A DNA stretch of 64,000 bases from Streptomyces filipinensis (GCF_014649495.1 NZ_BMTD01000016.1:1-64000); one strand, 5' to 3'; counted from the first letter of the stretch, positions 9,055 through 18,596 are shown. Made by a program: numbers and translations. The notes: a model not told the origin generated them from the letters alone.

Positions 9055-9483
9055 ATGTTCGTGACCGATTCCCCCAGCCCGACTTCACTGCTCGGCCGGC
9101 CCTTCCGCCGCCATGCACTGCTCACCCTGCCGGCGCAGGAGGCACACGTCTCCGCCGCTCGTCACTTCGCGGCCGATTTGCTGGAGACCTGGAGTGTGCC
9201 CGCGGGTGAGCGGGACTCCGCCGTTCTCATCGTCGACGAACTCGCCGCCAACGCTGCCCGGTACGGCCATGAGCGCATGACCCTGCTGCTCGCCCTCGAC
9301 CACGAAAGTCTGCACATCGTGGTCACCGACTCCGGCGCGGCCGTGGAGCGTCATCGCCCCGGCATCGCCTCCGACGAACACGGCCGTGGCACCGGCATCG
9401 TCCAGTCCCTTGCCCAGTCGACCGAGATTCGCCAGACACGCAGCGGCCGCGAAGTCCGCGCCTGCCTGAGGTGCTCGCCATGA
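9055..9483 (+). CDS. Anti-sigma regulatory-type ATP-binding protein (HATPase_c_2)
   Basis: A 142-residue GHKL ATPase of the RsbW/SpoIIAB-like kind common in Streptomyces. The N box is DELAANAARYG and the G1/G2 region is DEHGRGTGI. Such proteins bind ATP and usually act as serine kinases on anti-sigma antagonists. The ribosome binding site is weak (AGAAG). The stop overlaps the next ATG (ATGA at 9480-9483). Confidence 0.88.
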   Translation: MFVTDSPSPTSLLGRPFRRHALLTLPAQEAHVSAARHFAADLLETWSVPAGERDSAVLIVDELAANAARYGHERMTLLLALDHESLHIVVTDSGAAVERHRPGIASDEHGRGTGIVQSLAQSTEIRQTRSGREVRACLRCSP

Positions 9484-9767
9484 CCGGGCCGGACGCCCCG
9501 CACGCGCTGCGACCCCCGGCCGGGGCCGGCACCGCAGCACAGCGACGGGTCACCGGGGGCGGCCGCGGCGAAGGGCCACCCGACACCCTCGCCGAGTGGT
9601 CCTTCGCGACCCACAAGCCGTGTCCCATCGACGGCTGCCCGGGCCCGGCCCAGGTGCCCATGCGGTCCGCGGCGCACCCATCGGTACTCGATCGCGGCGG
9701 CCCCCACCACGACACGGTGCTGTGTCAACGCTGCGGAGCCGGCCCCTGCGTACCGGCGGAGGTGTGA
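9480..9767 (+). CDS. Hypothetical protein with paired cysteines
   Basis: 95 residues, coupled to the ATPase gene by an ATGA overlap. The C-terminal half has CPIDGCPG and CQRCG, which could make a small zinc site. Otherwise it is Pro/Gly-rich. The family is unknown. A GTG at 9764 overlaps its stop and opens a frame that runs without a stop into the haloperoxidase gene, so the real organisation of 9764-10126 is uncertain. Confidence 0.55.
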   Translation: MTGPDAPHALRPPAGAGTAAQRRVTGGGRGEGPPDTLAEWSFATHKPCPIDGCPGPAQVPMRSAAHPSVLDRGGPHHDTVLCQRCGAGPCVPAEV

Positions 9768-10126
9768 GCGTGGACGTCACCCCGAACAGCGGCACGGGCA
9801 TCGACGCCCCGCCCCCGCACGAGCCATGTACGCGTGCGCCAGATCTGCGCCGCGAGATGCACCACGTGCCGGCCCCCGGAGCCGAACGCGCCTGGCTGCT
9901 ACGCCGGAAGGCCCTCATGGACCGGAGGGCCCTGGACGACCCCGGCCCCGTCGCAGCTGCCGCGGAACCCGCCGAGCAACTCGTCCGCCACGACCGCCGG
10001 CATCCCGACCTGGCTGCCGGCCCGCACCACCCCGACACCATCACGCTCGCGTGGCCGACCCGGATGAGCCACGCGCATGACCGCCAGTTGTCACAGCCCG
10101 CCACCAGCGACAAGGAGCCACAGAAC

Positions 10127-11404
10127 ATGGGTGGAAAGCAGAAGACACTCGCCATACTTGCCGGAGCCGCGCTGGCAGCCGGACTCGCCGGCCCGGCCTT
10201 CGGGTCCACCACCGCTCACTCGCCAGCCCTGCGCACCGCCGCGACGGGGGCAGGGATGTCGGTCGTGGAGTGGAACCGCGAGCTCGTCACCATCCTCAGC
10301 AATCCGAAGGCGCAGCCGTCCACCGTCCAACCCACGCGCAGCTTCGCGCTTCTGCAGGCTGCCGAGTACGACGCGGTGGTGTCGATCACCCGGGCCGGCC
10401 CCGCCTACGTGTTCTCGGTGACGGCGCCCAAAGGCGCTCGCGCGGACGCCGCAGCCGACCAGGCGGCCCACGATGTGCTGGTCGCCCTCTACCCGGCCAG
10501 GCGCGCAAGCTTGAACCAGCGGCTGAGCAGTCAATTGTCCGCGATATCCGGCGGCCCGGGCAAGCAGGCGGGCATTGGTGTGGGAGCGGAGGTCGCCCGC
10601 AGGCTGATCACCCTGCGGTCCAACGACGGATCCTCAGCCAAGCCGCCGCGGTTCCGCCCCGGCGCCAAGGCCGGCGACTACCGGCCCACCCCTCCCCGTT
10701 TCCCGACACCGGTGTTCACCGACTGGGGCTCGGTCAAGCCGTTCGTACTGGCCGACGGACGGCAGTTCCGCCCGGCACCGCCGCCGGCCGTGAGCAGCGC
10801 CGCGTACGCCACCGCCTTGAACGAGGTCAAGAGCCTGGGGAGCAAGACCAGCACCAGCCGCACTCCCGATCAGACGGCAGCCGCGAAGTTCTGGGCGGCG
10901 GCACCCGTGTGGAACGTCTGGAACCAGATCACGCAGAACCTCGTCACCTCCCAGAACGCGACCCTGGAGAAGGCGGTGAAGGTCTTCGCCCGGCTCGACC
11001 TGTCCCTCGCCGACACCGCGATCGCGATGTACGACGCCAAGTACGTCTACGACGTCTGGCGGCCCGTGACCGCCATCCGGCTCGGCGGTACGCACTACAA
11101 CCCGAGCATCGTCGGCGATCCCAGCTGGACCCCGCTGCTGCCGACCGCACCGGATCCGTCCTATCCGGGCGCTCACGGTGCTCTCAGCCAGGCTGCGGCA
11201 ACGACGCTCGCCGGACTCTACGGGGCGCGGCATCATTTCGCGGTGACCTCGAAGGGCGTCACTCGAACCTTCACCGGCTTCCAGGACGCCGCCACCGAAG
11301 CGTGGCTCAGCCGGATCTGGTCCGGCCAGCACACTTCCCTCGACAACCGTGCCGGCCAGCAACTCGGCGCCCAGGTGGCCGACTTCGTGGCAGGTCGGCT
11401 CTGA
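10127..11404 (+). CDS. Secreted PAP2-family protein (vanadium-dependent haloperoxidase-like)
   Basis: 425 residues with a Sec signal peptide (MGGKQKTLAILAGAALAAGL...AFG). The PAP2 active-site motifs appear in order: WRPVTAIR, YPGAHG and SGQHTSLD, with the helical NVWNQITQNLV block before them. The family comprises vanadium haloperoxidases and acid phosphatases; in Streptomyces these secreted members are mostly uncharacterised. ATG 10127 is chosen because AAGGAG lies 10 nt upstream and it begins the signal peptide; the frame is open farther upstream to 9764. Confidence 0.85.
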   Translation: MGGKQKTLAILAGAALAAGLAGPAFGSTTAHSPALRTAATGAGMSVVEWNRELVTILSNPKAQPSTVQPTRSFALLQAAEYDAVVSITRAGPAYVFSVTAPKGARADAAADQAAHDVLVALYPARRASLNQRLSSQLSAISGGPGKQAGIGVGAEVARRLITLRSNDGSSAKPPRFRPGAKAGDYRPTPPRFPTPVFTDWGSVKPFVLADGRQFRPAPPPAVSSAAYATALNEVKSLGSKTSTSRTPDQTAAAKFWAAAPVWNVWNQITQNLVTSQNATLEKAVKVFARLDLSLADTAIAMYDAKYVYDVWRPVTAIRLGGTHYNPSIVGDPSWTPLLPTAPDPSYPGAHGALSQAAATTLAGLYGARHHFAVTSKGVTRTFTGFQDAATEAWLSRIWSGQHTSLDNRAGQQLGAQVADFVAGRL

Positions 11405-11598
11405 CCGCACCGCCACGCCACAACCATGCACATGGTTGGGCCGAGAAGCCAGTGGTCCCGGCGCATCGGGTACCACTGGCTCGGCCAAGCTCAGAGGGCG
11501 GCCATCCTGCGCGCCGAGGGCCCGCAGCCGCTGGCCGGCAGGCCGGACGTCTGCCCCCAGGAAGTCCTGGCTTCCTGTCACCGCGACGCACTGACTGA

Positions 11599-12102
11599 AT
11601 GACTGTCGCGGTCGGCCCCATCCGGCTCGGCGCTTTCGGCTGTCTGCGCTCCCCGGGGATCCCCATCACGTGGGCCATCACCGGCGCCACAGCTGGCATC
11701 GGCCGGGCCGTGGCTCTGCGTCTGGCAGCGGTGGGGGCCTCGGTCATCGTCCACGGGCGGGACGAGCAGCGGGGTGCTGAGACCGTCAAAGAGATCGCTG
11801 CCGCGGGCGGGAAGGCTCGGTTCGTTGCTGCGGATCTGAGTAGCTCTGAAGATGTCCTGCGTCTTGCCGCTGAAGCAGGCGAGGTGGACGTTCTGATCAA
11901 CAACGCCGGTATCTACCGGTTCGCCGGTACGCCGGCCACCACCGCCGGGATGTTCGATGCTCAGATGGTTGTCAACTCACGCGCGCCGATGCTCCTGGTC
12001 GGCGCCCTCGCTCCGGGAATGGCTGCGCGGGGGTGTGGCGTCATCGTGAACGTGAGTCCAGCGGCGGCTACCACGCCGGTGCGGGATTCGGGCGCGAACT
12101 GA
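11599..12102 (+). pseudogene. Truncated short-chain dehydrogenase/reductase
   Basis: 167 residues with a Rossmann start (ITGATAGIG), GRDE, AADLS and the NNAG motif (LINNAGIY), then VIVNVSP. The usual S-Y-K catalytic set should follow, but the sequence turns into TTPVRDSGAN-stop, so Tyr and Lys are missing. The unusual N-terminal extension before the Rossmann fold also suggests an unclear start. I call it a 3'-truncated remnant joined to a different gene scrap. Confidence 0.7.
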
Positions 12103-12319
12103 AGCACGACGTGGTGGCCATGGCGCGGGCGGCGACTGTCCTGGGCATCCCGCTGGTCGTACCACCACCGCTGCGGAGAGCATGTGGGGGCCGACCACCC
12201 CGGAGCTGGTCGAGGCCCTGGCGGACAACGCGGCCCCGGAGTCCGCTGCCGTCTACGGCGCCCTCGACATGCCCTTCGCCGTCCTGGTCGGCCAGATCTC
12301 TGCGGCCTGCCGGGCCTAG
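12066..12319 (+). pseudogene. Isochorismatase-like hydrolase scrap with frameshift
   Basis: One frame gives GRELKHDVVAMARAATVLGIP then VV; the next frame continues TTTAAESMWGPTTPELVEAL. Joined, these resemble the segment before the catalytic region of YcaC-type isochorismatase-family hydrolases (ARAAKVLGLPVVLTTS...GP..PEL). The frame change lies at about 12160. The end (to the stop at 12317-12319) is not assignable. Neither the start nor the catalytic cysteine is present. Confidence 0.5.
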
Positions 12320-12652
12320 AAGCTCGTTCCGGTCGCAAGTGCGGCTCGGTGCAGGAGGACGGAGCCCTTGGCGTCAGCCACGTGGTGCCTTGGGGATTCC
12401 ACTTGCGGACGGTGATGGGGACAGTTCCAGGGGAAGGTGCCGGGGCCGCGAAGGGTGGCTCGGACGCCCAGGAAGCTGGAAGCGGAGCTACCGGCCCGCT
12501 TGCAATCCCCCTCTGTTCCGCAGGTCAGGCGTCGGGATCGAAGGGGATGCCGGAACGGCCACGACGAGCGTCATCGCACCGAGTGCTGCGAGCAGGCCCT
12601 TGGCAAGGGACTTCACCTTGGGCATGACGGCGCCTTGTCGGGGCGGCTGGCG
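12320..12652. other. Gene-poor stretch
   Basis: 333 bp between the scrap above and the chitinase stop. I see no gene or clear terminator. Confidence 0.5.
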
Positions 12653-13759
12653 TCAGCAGTACAGGTTGCTGCCCGGTGAGACCCCGAGGATCTGTGTGAA
12701 GCGCTGGTAGGCGTCCACGCGGCTCTGCACCTGGGCCGGGTTCTTGCCGTCACATTCGAGGGAGCCGTTGATGCTGCGGATCGTCTGGCCGAATCCGGCG
12801 CTGTTGACCATGGCGTTGTGCGGGGTCATGCTGCCTGGTCCCGATTGGGTGTTCCAGTACCACAGGCCGGTCTTCCAGGCGACGGAGGCGTTGTTCTCCA
12901 CCTGCCAGGGGTTGTTGAGCAGGTCGATGCCGAGCGCGTCACCCGCCGCCTTGTAGTTGAAGTTCCAGCTGAGCTGGAGCGGTCCGCGGCCGTAGTAGGC
13001 GGCCTGTCCGGCGGGGCAGCCGTACGGCTGGCTCCAGTCGCAGTAGGTGGGGTAGTTGGCGGTGTTCTGCTCGACGACATGGACCAGTCCGCCGGTCTCG
13101 TGGCTGACGTTGGCGAGGAAGGCGGCGGCCTCCTGCTTCCTGACCGTGTCGCTGCCGGTGTTCGCGAAGGCCGGGTAGGCGCTGAGGGCCGCGGTGAGTC
13201 CGCTGTAGGTGTAGAAGGAGTTCCGGTTCGGGAACATCTGGTTGAACTGCGCCTCGCTCACCACGAAGCCGGACGGAGTGCTGTCGCCGCCGCTCGCGGG
13301 TGCGTTCCACTTCTGGTTGGCGCCGCCACTGCAGCTCCAGATCTGCGTACGGGTGCCGTTGGCGGAGTTGTTGTCGGTGACGTCCAGGCACTTGTTCGCC
13401 TGGGGGTTGACGATGTCGTGTGCGGTGGTGACGGTCCACTTCTGGTTGGCGCCGCCGGTACAGGACCACAGCTGTACCTTGGCGCCGTCGACGGTCGAAC
13501 TGCCTGTCACGTCGAGGCACTTGCCGAGGGCGCGGATCGTGCCGTCGCTGCCGACGTTCCACTGCTGGGCGTTCGTGCCGTTGCAGTCGTAGAGCTGGAC
13601 GGGCGTGCCGTCACCGGAGTTGGCCCCGGCGATGTCGAGGCACTTGCCGGCGAGTCCGGTGATGGTGCCGGTGTCGGCCTGGGCGGGGCCTGCGGTGAGC
13701 AGGCACGCGGAGAGACCCAGTGCGGCGGTGAGGGCGGCTGCGGAAAGGGATCGGGCCAT
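12653..13759 (-). CDS. Secreted family 19 chitinase with ricin-type lectin domain
   Basis: 368 residues. Signal peptide (about residues 1-29, ending AQA), an R-type lectin domain (about 30-155) with repeated CLD and QxW motifs (GKCLDIAG, NAQQWNV, ANQKWTV, ANQKWNA), then a GH19 catalytic domain (about 165-368). The catalytic Glu lies in SHETGG, and YYGRGPLQLSWNFNYKAAG is the family signature. It hydrolyses chitin by inversion. ATG 13759 starts the signal peptide; GTG 13780 is a weaker alternative. Confidence 0.93.
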   Translation of the reverse strand: MARSLSAAALTAALGLSACLLTAGPAQADTGTITGLAGKCLDIAGANSGDGTPVQLYDCNGTNAQQWNVGSDGTIRALGKCLDVTGSSTVDGAKVQLWSCTGGANQKWTVTTAHDIVNPQANKCLDVTDNNSANGTRTQIWSCSGGANQKWNAPASGGDSTPSGFVVSEAQFNQMFPNRNSFYTYSGLTAALSAYPAFANTGSDTVRKQEAAAFLANVSHETGGLVHVVEQNTANYPTYCDWSQPYGCPAGQAAYYGRGPLQLSWNFNYKAAGDALGIDLLNNPWQVENNASVAWKTGLWYWNTQSGPGSMTPHNAMVNSAGFGQTIRSINGSLECDGKNPAQVQSRVDAYQRFTQILGVSPGSNLYC

Positions 13760-14085
13760 GAGAGGGGGGTGGCCTTTCACATGGGGGTGACGGCCGACGC
13801 CTCACCTCATGAACGGAGGGAGGCGTCGTACAACGCGTGGCTGACCCGAGAACCTAAATGCGGACGACGACTTTCGTCAAGCAGTGAAGTAAGTAGGGTC
13901 GAAAGGTAGTTGGCGGGAAGTCGGCCAAGAGCCGCGGTCGTGCCGACGGTGGCGCCGAGAGCGCGGAAGCCTCTGCGACTCGGGCGGTTGTCGGGCGATC
14001 CGGTGTGATCGGTGTGCTGGGTGGTCCCGCGTCGTGCCCTCCGTCCGGGGGACGGGGCATGCGGGGGCGACGGAAACGGGGCCGT

Positions 14086-14119
14086 CGGGTCCGGCGGGTC
14101 GTGCGACCCGCCGGACCCG
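14086..14119. terminator. Hairpin downstream of the GH64 gene
   Basis: A 16-bp perfect inverted repeat (14086-14101 with 14104-14119) lies about 50 bp past the stop of the minus-strand glucanase gene. This is the common strong-hairpin terminator form in Streptomyces, without a clear U-tract. The rest of 13760-14166 shows no gene. Confidence 0.7.
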
Positions 14120-14166
14120 CAAGTCAGGGGATCAGCATGCGTTCGGTGTCCGTGCCACCGGATCGG

Positions 14167-15522
14167 CTACCAGCCGACGGCGACCAGGAGCCATTGCGGA
14201 TCGGCGTGGGAGATGAAGGAGGACTGGCCCGCCACGTCGTCGTAGGGGAAGCCGTAGGCGAGGTGGTTGATGGCGTTGTCGTGCCAGAACTTGGCGTAGT
14301 AGTTGGCTGGTGCCGCCTTGTAGAACTGGGCCGGGTCGGACTGCTGGGAGGCCGGAAGGGTGGCGACGTGGCGGTTGAGGGCGGCACACATGTCGGGGTT
14401 GCCCGCCAGCGAGGCGGCGCAGCCGAAGATGTCGGAGGTGGCCGCGTTCACGCCCACTGACTGGGCGTAGGCGGTGAAGTAGTTCGCGTTGGCGCCGCCC
14501 GCGCGGAAACTGGGGTCGCTGCCGGGCGCGATGATCCGGTACGGGGCCTGGGCCTGGGCCAGCACTTTGAACTGGTCCGGAACGGCGTCGGTGAAGCGTT
14601 GGAAGGTGGTGGCGCGGTCCTCGGCGAAGGTCTGCCGGTTCTCGCCGACCTCGACGTCGTAGCCGTCCTTGGTGTGCAGGCGCATGGCCAGCTTGAGGCC
14701 GAAGGCGTCGACCCGGGTGGTGTTGCCGTTGAAGACGTTGTTGCCGACGGTGAACTCGATGAAGTCGTAGTACGGGCTGTCGGGCGAACCGAGGTAGAAG
14801 TACATGCGGCCCGCGGAGTTGGCCGGCATGTCGAGGTAGGGCTGCTCGGCGATGGAGTGCACCTGCCCGTTGAAGCTCCAGTACACCTGGCTGTCGGGGT
14901 ACTTGCCGTTGGTGCGGTTGAGGATCTTCACCTCGACGGCGTTGCTCGCCGGGGGGATGTCGCTGGTGCTGCCCCAGAAATCGTCCGGCGGGATGGTGCC
15001 GCCGGGGCCGTAGACCTGGAACTCCCACAGGGAGTAGCCGTACGGGGTGCCCCGCGCGGTGCCGTAGAGGCGGACGTAGCGGCCACTGCCGGAGATGGCG
15101 ATGTCCTGCGTTCCGCCGGTGGCGGTGGTGGTGGAGTAGACGGTGGTCCAGGTGCTGGCGTCGGTGGAGGTCTGGATCTGGAAGGCGGTCGCGTAGGCGG
15201 CCTCCCAGTTCAGGGTGACACGGCTGAGCTGCTGGACGGATCCGAGGTCGACCCGCAGCCATTGCGGGTCGGAGAAGGCCGAGGACCAGCGGGTGCCTGT
15301 GTTGCCGTCGACCGCCGCGCTTGCGGGGAAAGAGCCGTTCTCGGTCGAGGAGGCGGTGGCGGGCCTGCCCCGGGACAGCAACTGGTCGGCGGCGCGCGCG
15401 GGCGTCGGTGCCAGGACTGCGAAGCAGGCGGCGATCAGGACGACGATCAGGCCGAGGGCCGCGCGTGGGCGTGCGGCGCCGGCCGGCGGTCTGCGGGTGG
15501 GTGCGCTGGCGGAACTCTGCAT
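14167..15522 (-). CDS. Secreted GH64 beta-1,3-glucanase with discoidin (F5/8 type C) domain
   Basis: 451 residues. Signal peptide (about 1-44, ending ARA), an F5/8C carbohydrate-binding domain (about 50-175: GRPATASSTENGSFPASAAV, DLGSVQQLSRVTL, RYVRLYG), then a GH64 domain (VEVKILNRTNGKYPDSQVYW, YFYLGSPDSPYYDFIEFTV, VGNNVFNGNTTRVDAFGLKL). GH64 enzymes release laminaripentaose from beta-1,3-glucan. The short C-terminal end is DPQWLLVAVGW. ATG 15522 has GAGGAG upstream. A palindrome 56 bp before the start suggests LacI-family control. Confidence 0.9.
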   Translation of the reverse strand: MQSSASAPTRRPPAGAARPRAALGLIVVLIAACFAVLAPTPARAADQLLSRGRPATASSTENGSFPASAAVDGNTGTRWSSAFSDPQWLRVDLGSVQQLSRVTLNWEAAYATAFQIQTSTDASTWTTVYSTTTATGGTQDIAISGSGRYVRLYGTARGTPYGYSLWEFQVYGPGGTIPPDDFWGSTSDIPPASNAVEVKILNRTNGKYPDSQVYWSFNGQVHSIAEQPYLDMPANSAGRMYFYLGSPDSPYYDFIEFTVGNNVFNGNTTRVDAFGLKLAMRLHTKDGYDVEVGENRQTFAEDRATTFQRFTDAVPDQFKVLAQAQAPYRIIAPGSDPSFRAGGANANYFTAYAQSVGVNAATSDIFGCAASLAGNPDMCAALNRHVATLPASQQSDPAQFYKAAPANYYAKFWHDNAINHLAYGFPYDDVAGQSSFISHADPQWLLVAVGW

Positions 15523-15577
15523 GTGGGGTCTCCTCAAGCCGGTCCGGCATGCGGGGGGATGGAGCAACAGCAGACAT

Positions 15578-15589
15578 GAGAGCGCTCTC
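15578..15589. promoter_or_regulatory. LacI-type operator palindrome upstream of GH64
   Basis: GAGAGCGCTCTC is a perfect 12-bp palindrome, flanked by T at 15577 and T at 15590. It resembles the TGGGAGCGCTCCCA operators of LacI-family sugar regulators such as CebR/BglR in Streptomyces. It sits 56 bp upstream of the glucanase start in the 620-bp gap shared with the divergent beta-helix gene. No LacI gene is in the window. Confidence 0.6.
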
Positions 15590-16069
15590 TCGGGTTGTAG
15601 TCCTACCGGTGTCAACCGTCAACAACTGAAGCCGAAATCAGTCGGGTTTGCGGCCCTGTCGACGACACGGCACTGATCTCGCCGCCGGTGTCGCGTGTGG
15701 CACGTCCGGCGCATTCGGCTTCCGACCGCGCGATCGGCGCCAAGCCGGGCTCTGTTTACATCCCTTGACGCATCCGGTACGGACCTGACCGCGCCGTCAT
15801 GCCGACTCGCGACCCACAAGTCAGGGCTCGGAGACGACCGGCCTCGCGTCTGTGAGTGCGCCGTGGGTGTGCTCGTCGAGCAAGCGGGTCAGCTCCGCCG
15901 CCCTCTCCTCAACCGGCTGGCGGACGTGGTTCTGCGTCTCGCCCCAAGAGGGCCGATCCGACACTGCCCCTGATCGCCCTGGCCACGGGACGCGGCGAAC
16001 CACCTCCCTGGGCTGCCCTTACCGCGTTCGCCGATGACCCAGATAATTCACGCCTTATATTTTGACGTA

Positions 16070-16098
16070 TTGACGGCCGGGCGGACTGCCCCTACGGT
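16070..16098 (+). promoter_or_regulatory. Candidate housekeeping-type promoter of the beta-helix gene
   Basis: TTGACG at 16070-16075 and TACGGT at 16093-16098 are separated by 17 bp, a good match to the HrdB-type consensus. The predicted start would be near 16105, giving a leader of about 37 nt before GTG 16142. Confidence 0.5.
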
Positions 16099-16141
16099 CC
16101 GATGCGCATCGCGCCCCCACATCGCGACCAAGGAGACACGT

Positions 16142-18397
16142 GTGACCGACGTTCCCGCCGCCGTTCCCGCCGCGCGCGTCCGCGCACCCCGCCGGCGCAG
16201 ACGCACGGCCGCCCTCACGACAGCCTTCCTGCTGCCGGCCGCCGCCGGTATCGCGGTGGCGTCCGCCCCGAGAGCCGGCGCCGCGACCGTCCCCACCGCT
16301 GCCACCCACGTCGTCAACGCAGGCAGCGGCAAGTGCGTCGACGCGAGCGGCGGTGCCACCGGCAACGGCACAGCCGTGCAGCAGTACGCCTGCAACGGCA
16401 CCGGAGCGCAGTCCTGGCAGTTCACCCCGACCGACAGCGGCTACTACCGGATCGGCGTCGCCTCAGCGCCGGACCAGGTCTGGGACGAGACCGGCGTCTC
16501 CACCGCCGACGGCGCGCTGACCCAGCTGTGGCTCTACGGCGGCGGCGCCAACCAGCAGTGGCAGCCGGTCGCGGAAGCCTCCGGCACGTACCACTTCGTC
16601 AACCGCAACAGCGGCAAGTGCCTCGACGTGCCGTCGGCGTCCACCGCCGACAGCGTCCAGCTGCAGCAGTACACCTGCAACGGCACCGCCGCCCAGTCCT
16701 TCTCGCTCTCCGCCGGCGTCACCCCGCCGGCCGGCACCCCGGACTTCGGCCCCAACGTCACGGTGTTCGACCCGTCGATGCCGGCGTCCACCATCCAGTC
16801 GCAGATCAACTCGGTCTACAGCACCCAGCAGAACAACGAGTTCGGCACCCAGCGCAACGCCCTGCTGTTCACCCCCGGCACGTACAACGTCGACATACCC
16901 GTCGGCTACTACACCCAGGTCGCCGGGCTCGGGCTGTCACCGGACCAGGTGTCCATCACCGGCGGCGGCGTGCACGTCGAGGGGCACACCAGCGACGGCA
17001 ACGCCACCCAGAACTTCTGGCGCGACGCGGAGAACATGTCGGTGAGCCCCAGCTCGGGAAGCACCATGTGGGCCGTCTCGCAGGCCGACCCGTTCCGGCG
17101 CATGGACGTACACGGCAGCATGAAGCTGTGGGACGACACCCACGGCACCAGCACCAACTGGTCCAGCGGCGGCTACATCGGCGACTCGCGGGTCTCCGGG
17201 CAGATCAACTCCGGTACCCAGCAGCAGTTCCTCACCCAGGACACCGCCCTGAACGGCGGCTGGACCGGGCACAACTGGAACATGGTCTTCGTCGGCGACA
17301 CCGGCGCCCCGGCGACCAGTTTCCCCAATCCGCAGTACACCACCGTCGCCCAGAGCCCCGTGATGCGCGAGAAGCCGTTCATCTACGTCGACAGCTCGGG
17401 CAACTGGCAGGTGTTCGTCCCCTCGGTGCGCACCAATGTGCAGGGCCCCGACTGGACGAACGGCAGCGCCCCGGGCACCTCGCTGCCGATCAGCCAGTTC
17501 TACATCGTCAAGCCCGGTGACACCGCCACGACGATCAACAACGCGCTCGCCGCCGGCAAGAACCTGATCGTCACACCGGGCGTCTACCACCTGTCCGTCC
17601 CGCTCAACCTCACCCGCCCCGACACCGTGGTCCTCGGCCTGGGCCTGGCCACCCTCGTCCCGGACAACGGCGTCACCGCGATCACCACCGCCGACGCCGA
17701 CGGCATCGACATCGCCGGCCTGCTGATCAGCGCGAACACCACCAACTCCACCACCCTCATGCAGGTCGGCCCGGCCGGCTCGACCGCCAGCCACACCGCC
17801 GATCCCATCGTGCTGCACGACGTGTTCTTCCGCATCGGCGGCGACATCGCCGGCAAGGCCACGCAGACACTGGTGATCAACAGCAACGACGTCATCGGCG
17901 ACGACCTCTGGCTGTGGCGGGCGGACCACACCAACGGCGTCGGCTGGACGAGCAACCCGGCCGCCAACGGACTGATCGTCAACGGCGACGACGTCACCAT
18001 GTACGGCCTGGCGGTCGAGCACTACCAGAAGTACCAGACCACCTGGAACGGCAACGGCGGCCGCACGTACTTCTACCAGAGCGAGACCCCCTACGACGTC
18101 CCCGACCAGTCCAGCTGGACCACCAGCGGAGGCGACCTCGGCTACGCCTCCTACAAGGTCGCCAACTCGGTCACCTCCCACGAGGCGTGGGGCGTGGGTG
18201 TCTACGCCTACCTCCGCGACAACCCCTCCGTCGTCCTCGGCCACGCCATCGAGGTGCCCACCACGTCAGCGGTGAAGTTCCACAGCATGGTCACCACGGT
18301 CCTGGGTGGAGACGGCACCATCAACCACATCATCGACAACACCGGCAACCAGGTAACCCCCAGCAGCAACGTGGCGTACCTGGTGAGCTATCCGTAG
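16142..18397 (+). CDS. Secreted ricin-lectin / parallel beta-helix protein (GH55-like)
   Basis: 751 residues. A Tat/Sec-like signal (Arg cluster then AALTTAFLLPAAAGIAVASA, ending AGA), an R-type lectin domain (about residues 50-190, with GKCVDASGG, GKCLDVPSA and QxW/QSF repeats), then a long right-handed beta-helix region (about 200-751: ALLFTPGTYNVDIPVGYYTQ, GKNLIVTPGVYHLSVPLNL, ADGIDIAGLLISANT, NDVIGDDLWLWRADH). The two pectate-lyase-like halves suggest a GH55-like beta-glucan-active enzyme. The start at GTG 16142 follows AAGGAG. Enzymatic activity is inferred, not shown by visible catalytic residues. Confidence 0.8.
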   Translation: MTDVPAAVPAARVRAPRRRRRTAALTTAFLLPAAAGIAVASAPRAGAATVPTAATHVVNAGSGKCVDASGGATGNGTAVQQYACNGTGAQSWQFTPTDSGYYRIGVASAPDQVWDETGVSTADGALTQLWLYGGGANQQWQPVAEASGTYHFVNRNSGKCLDVPSASTADSVQLQQYTCNGTAAQSFSLSAGVTPPAGTPDFGPNVTVFDPSMPASTIQSQINSVYSTQQNNEFGTQRNALLFTPGTYNVDIPVGYYTQVAGLGLSPDQVSITGGGVHVEGHTSDGNATQNFWRDAENMSVSPSSGSTMWAVSQADPFRRMDVHGSMKLWDDTHGTSTNWSSGGYIGDSRVSGQINSGTQQQFLTQDTALNGGWTGHNWNMVFVGDTGAPATSFPNPQYTTVAQSPVMREKPFIYVDSSGNWQVFVPSVRTNVQGPDWTNGSAPGTSLPISQFYIVKPGDTATTINNALAAGKNLIVTPGVYHLSVPLNLTRPDTVVLGLGLATLVPDNGVTAITTADADGIDIAGLLISANTTNSTTLMQVGPAGSTASHTADPIVLHDVFFRIGGDIAGKATQTLVINSNDVIGDDLWLWRADHTNGVGWTSNPAANGLIVNGDDVTMYGLAVEHYQKYQTTWNGNGGRTYFYQSETPYDVPDQSSWTTSGGDLGYASYKVANSVTSHEAWGVGVYAYLRDNPSVVLGHAIEVPTTSAVKFHSMVTTVLGGDGTINHIIDNTGNQVTPSSNVAYLVSYP

Positions 18398-18596
18398 ACC
18401 CCGAGCTGGTCATCGGCGATGGCGCGATGGGACTCTGGAAGGCCGTGGCCGAGGTGTTCCCGGCCGCCCAGCACCAGCGCTGCCGGCACCGGGCCCACCG
18501 CAGCCCGGCGGCCGCGTTGCGATGGTGTTCAAGCTGGTCGAGTCCGCCCAGGAACGGTGTCCTGGTCGAGCGTGAGGAGACCGCCGCAGCGTGAGC
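18398..18596 (+). pseudogene. IS256-family transposase remnant
   Basis: Immediately after the beta-helix stop the sequence reads ELVIGDGAMGLWKAVAEVFP then AAQHQRC, the core of IS256-type transposases (GDGA..G...A..EVFP...QRCW.HK). A second piece (MVFKLVESAQER) and the transposase-like tail follow after an internal deletion. No terminal inverted repeats were found. It shows past transposition near the left edge of the biosynthetic cluster. Confidence 0.7.

Noticed and set aside
18398..18596. An intact IS256 element mobilising the cluster
   Set aside because: Only short transposase pieces with an internal deletion remain, and no terminal inverted repeats or second copy were found.
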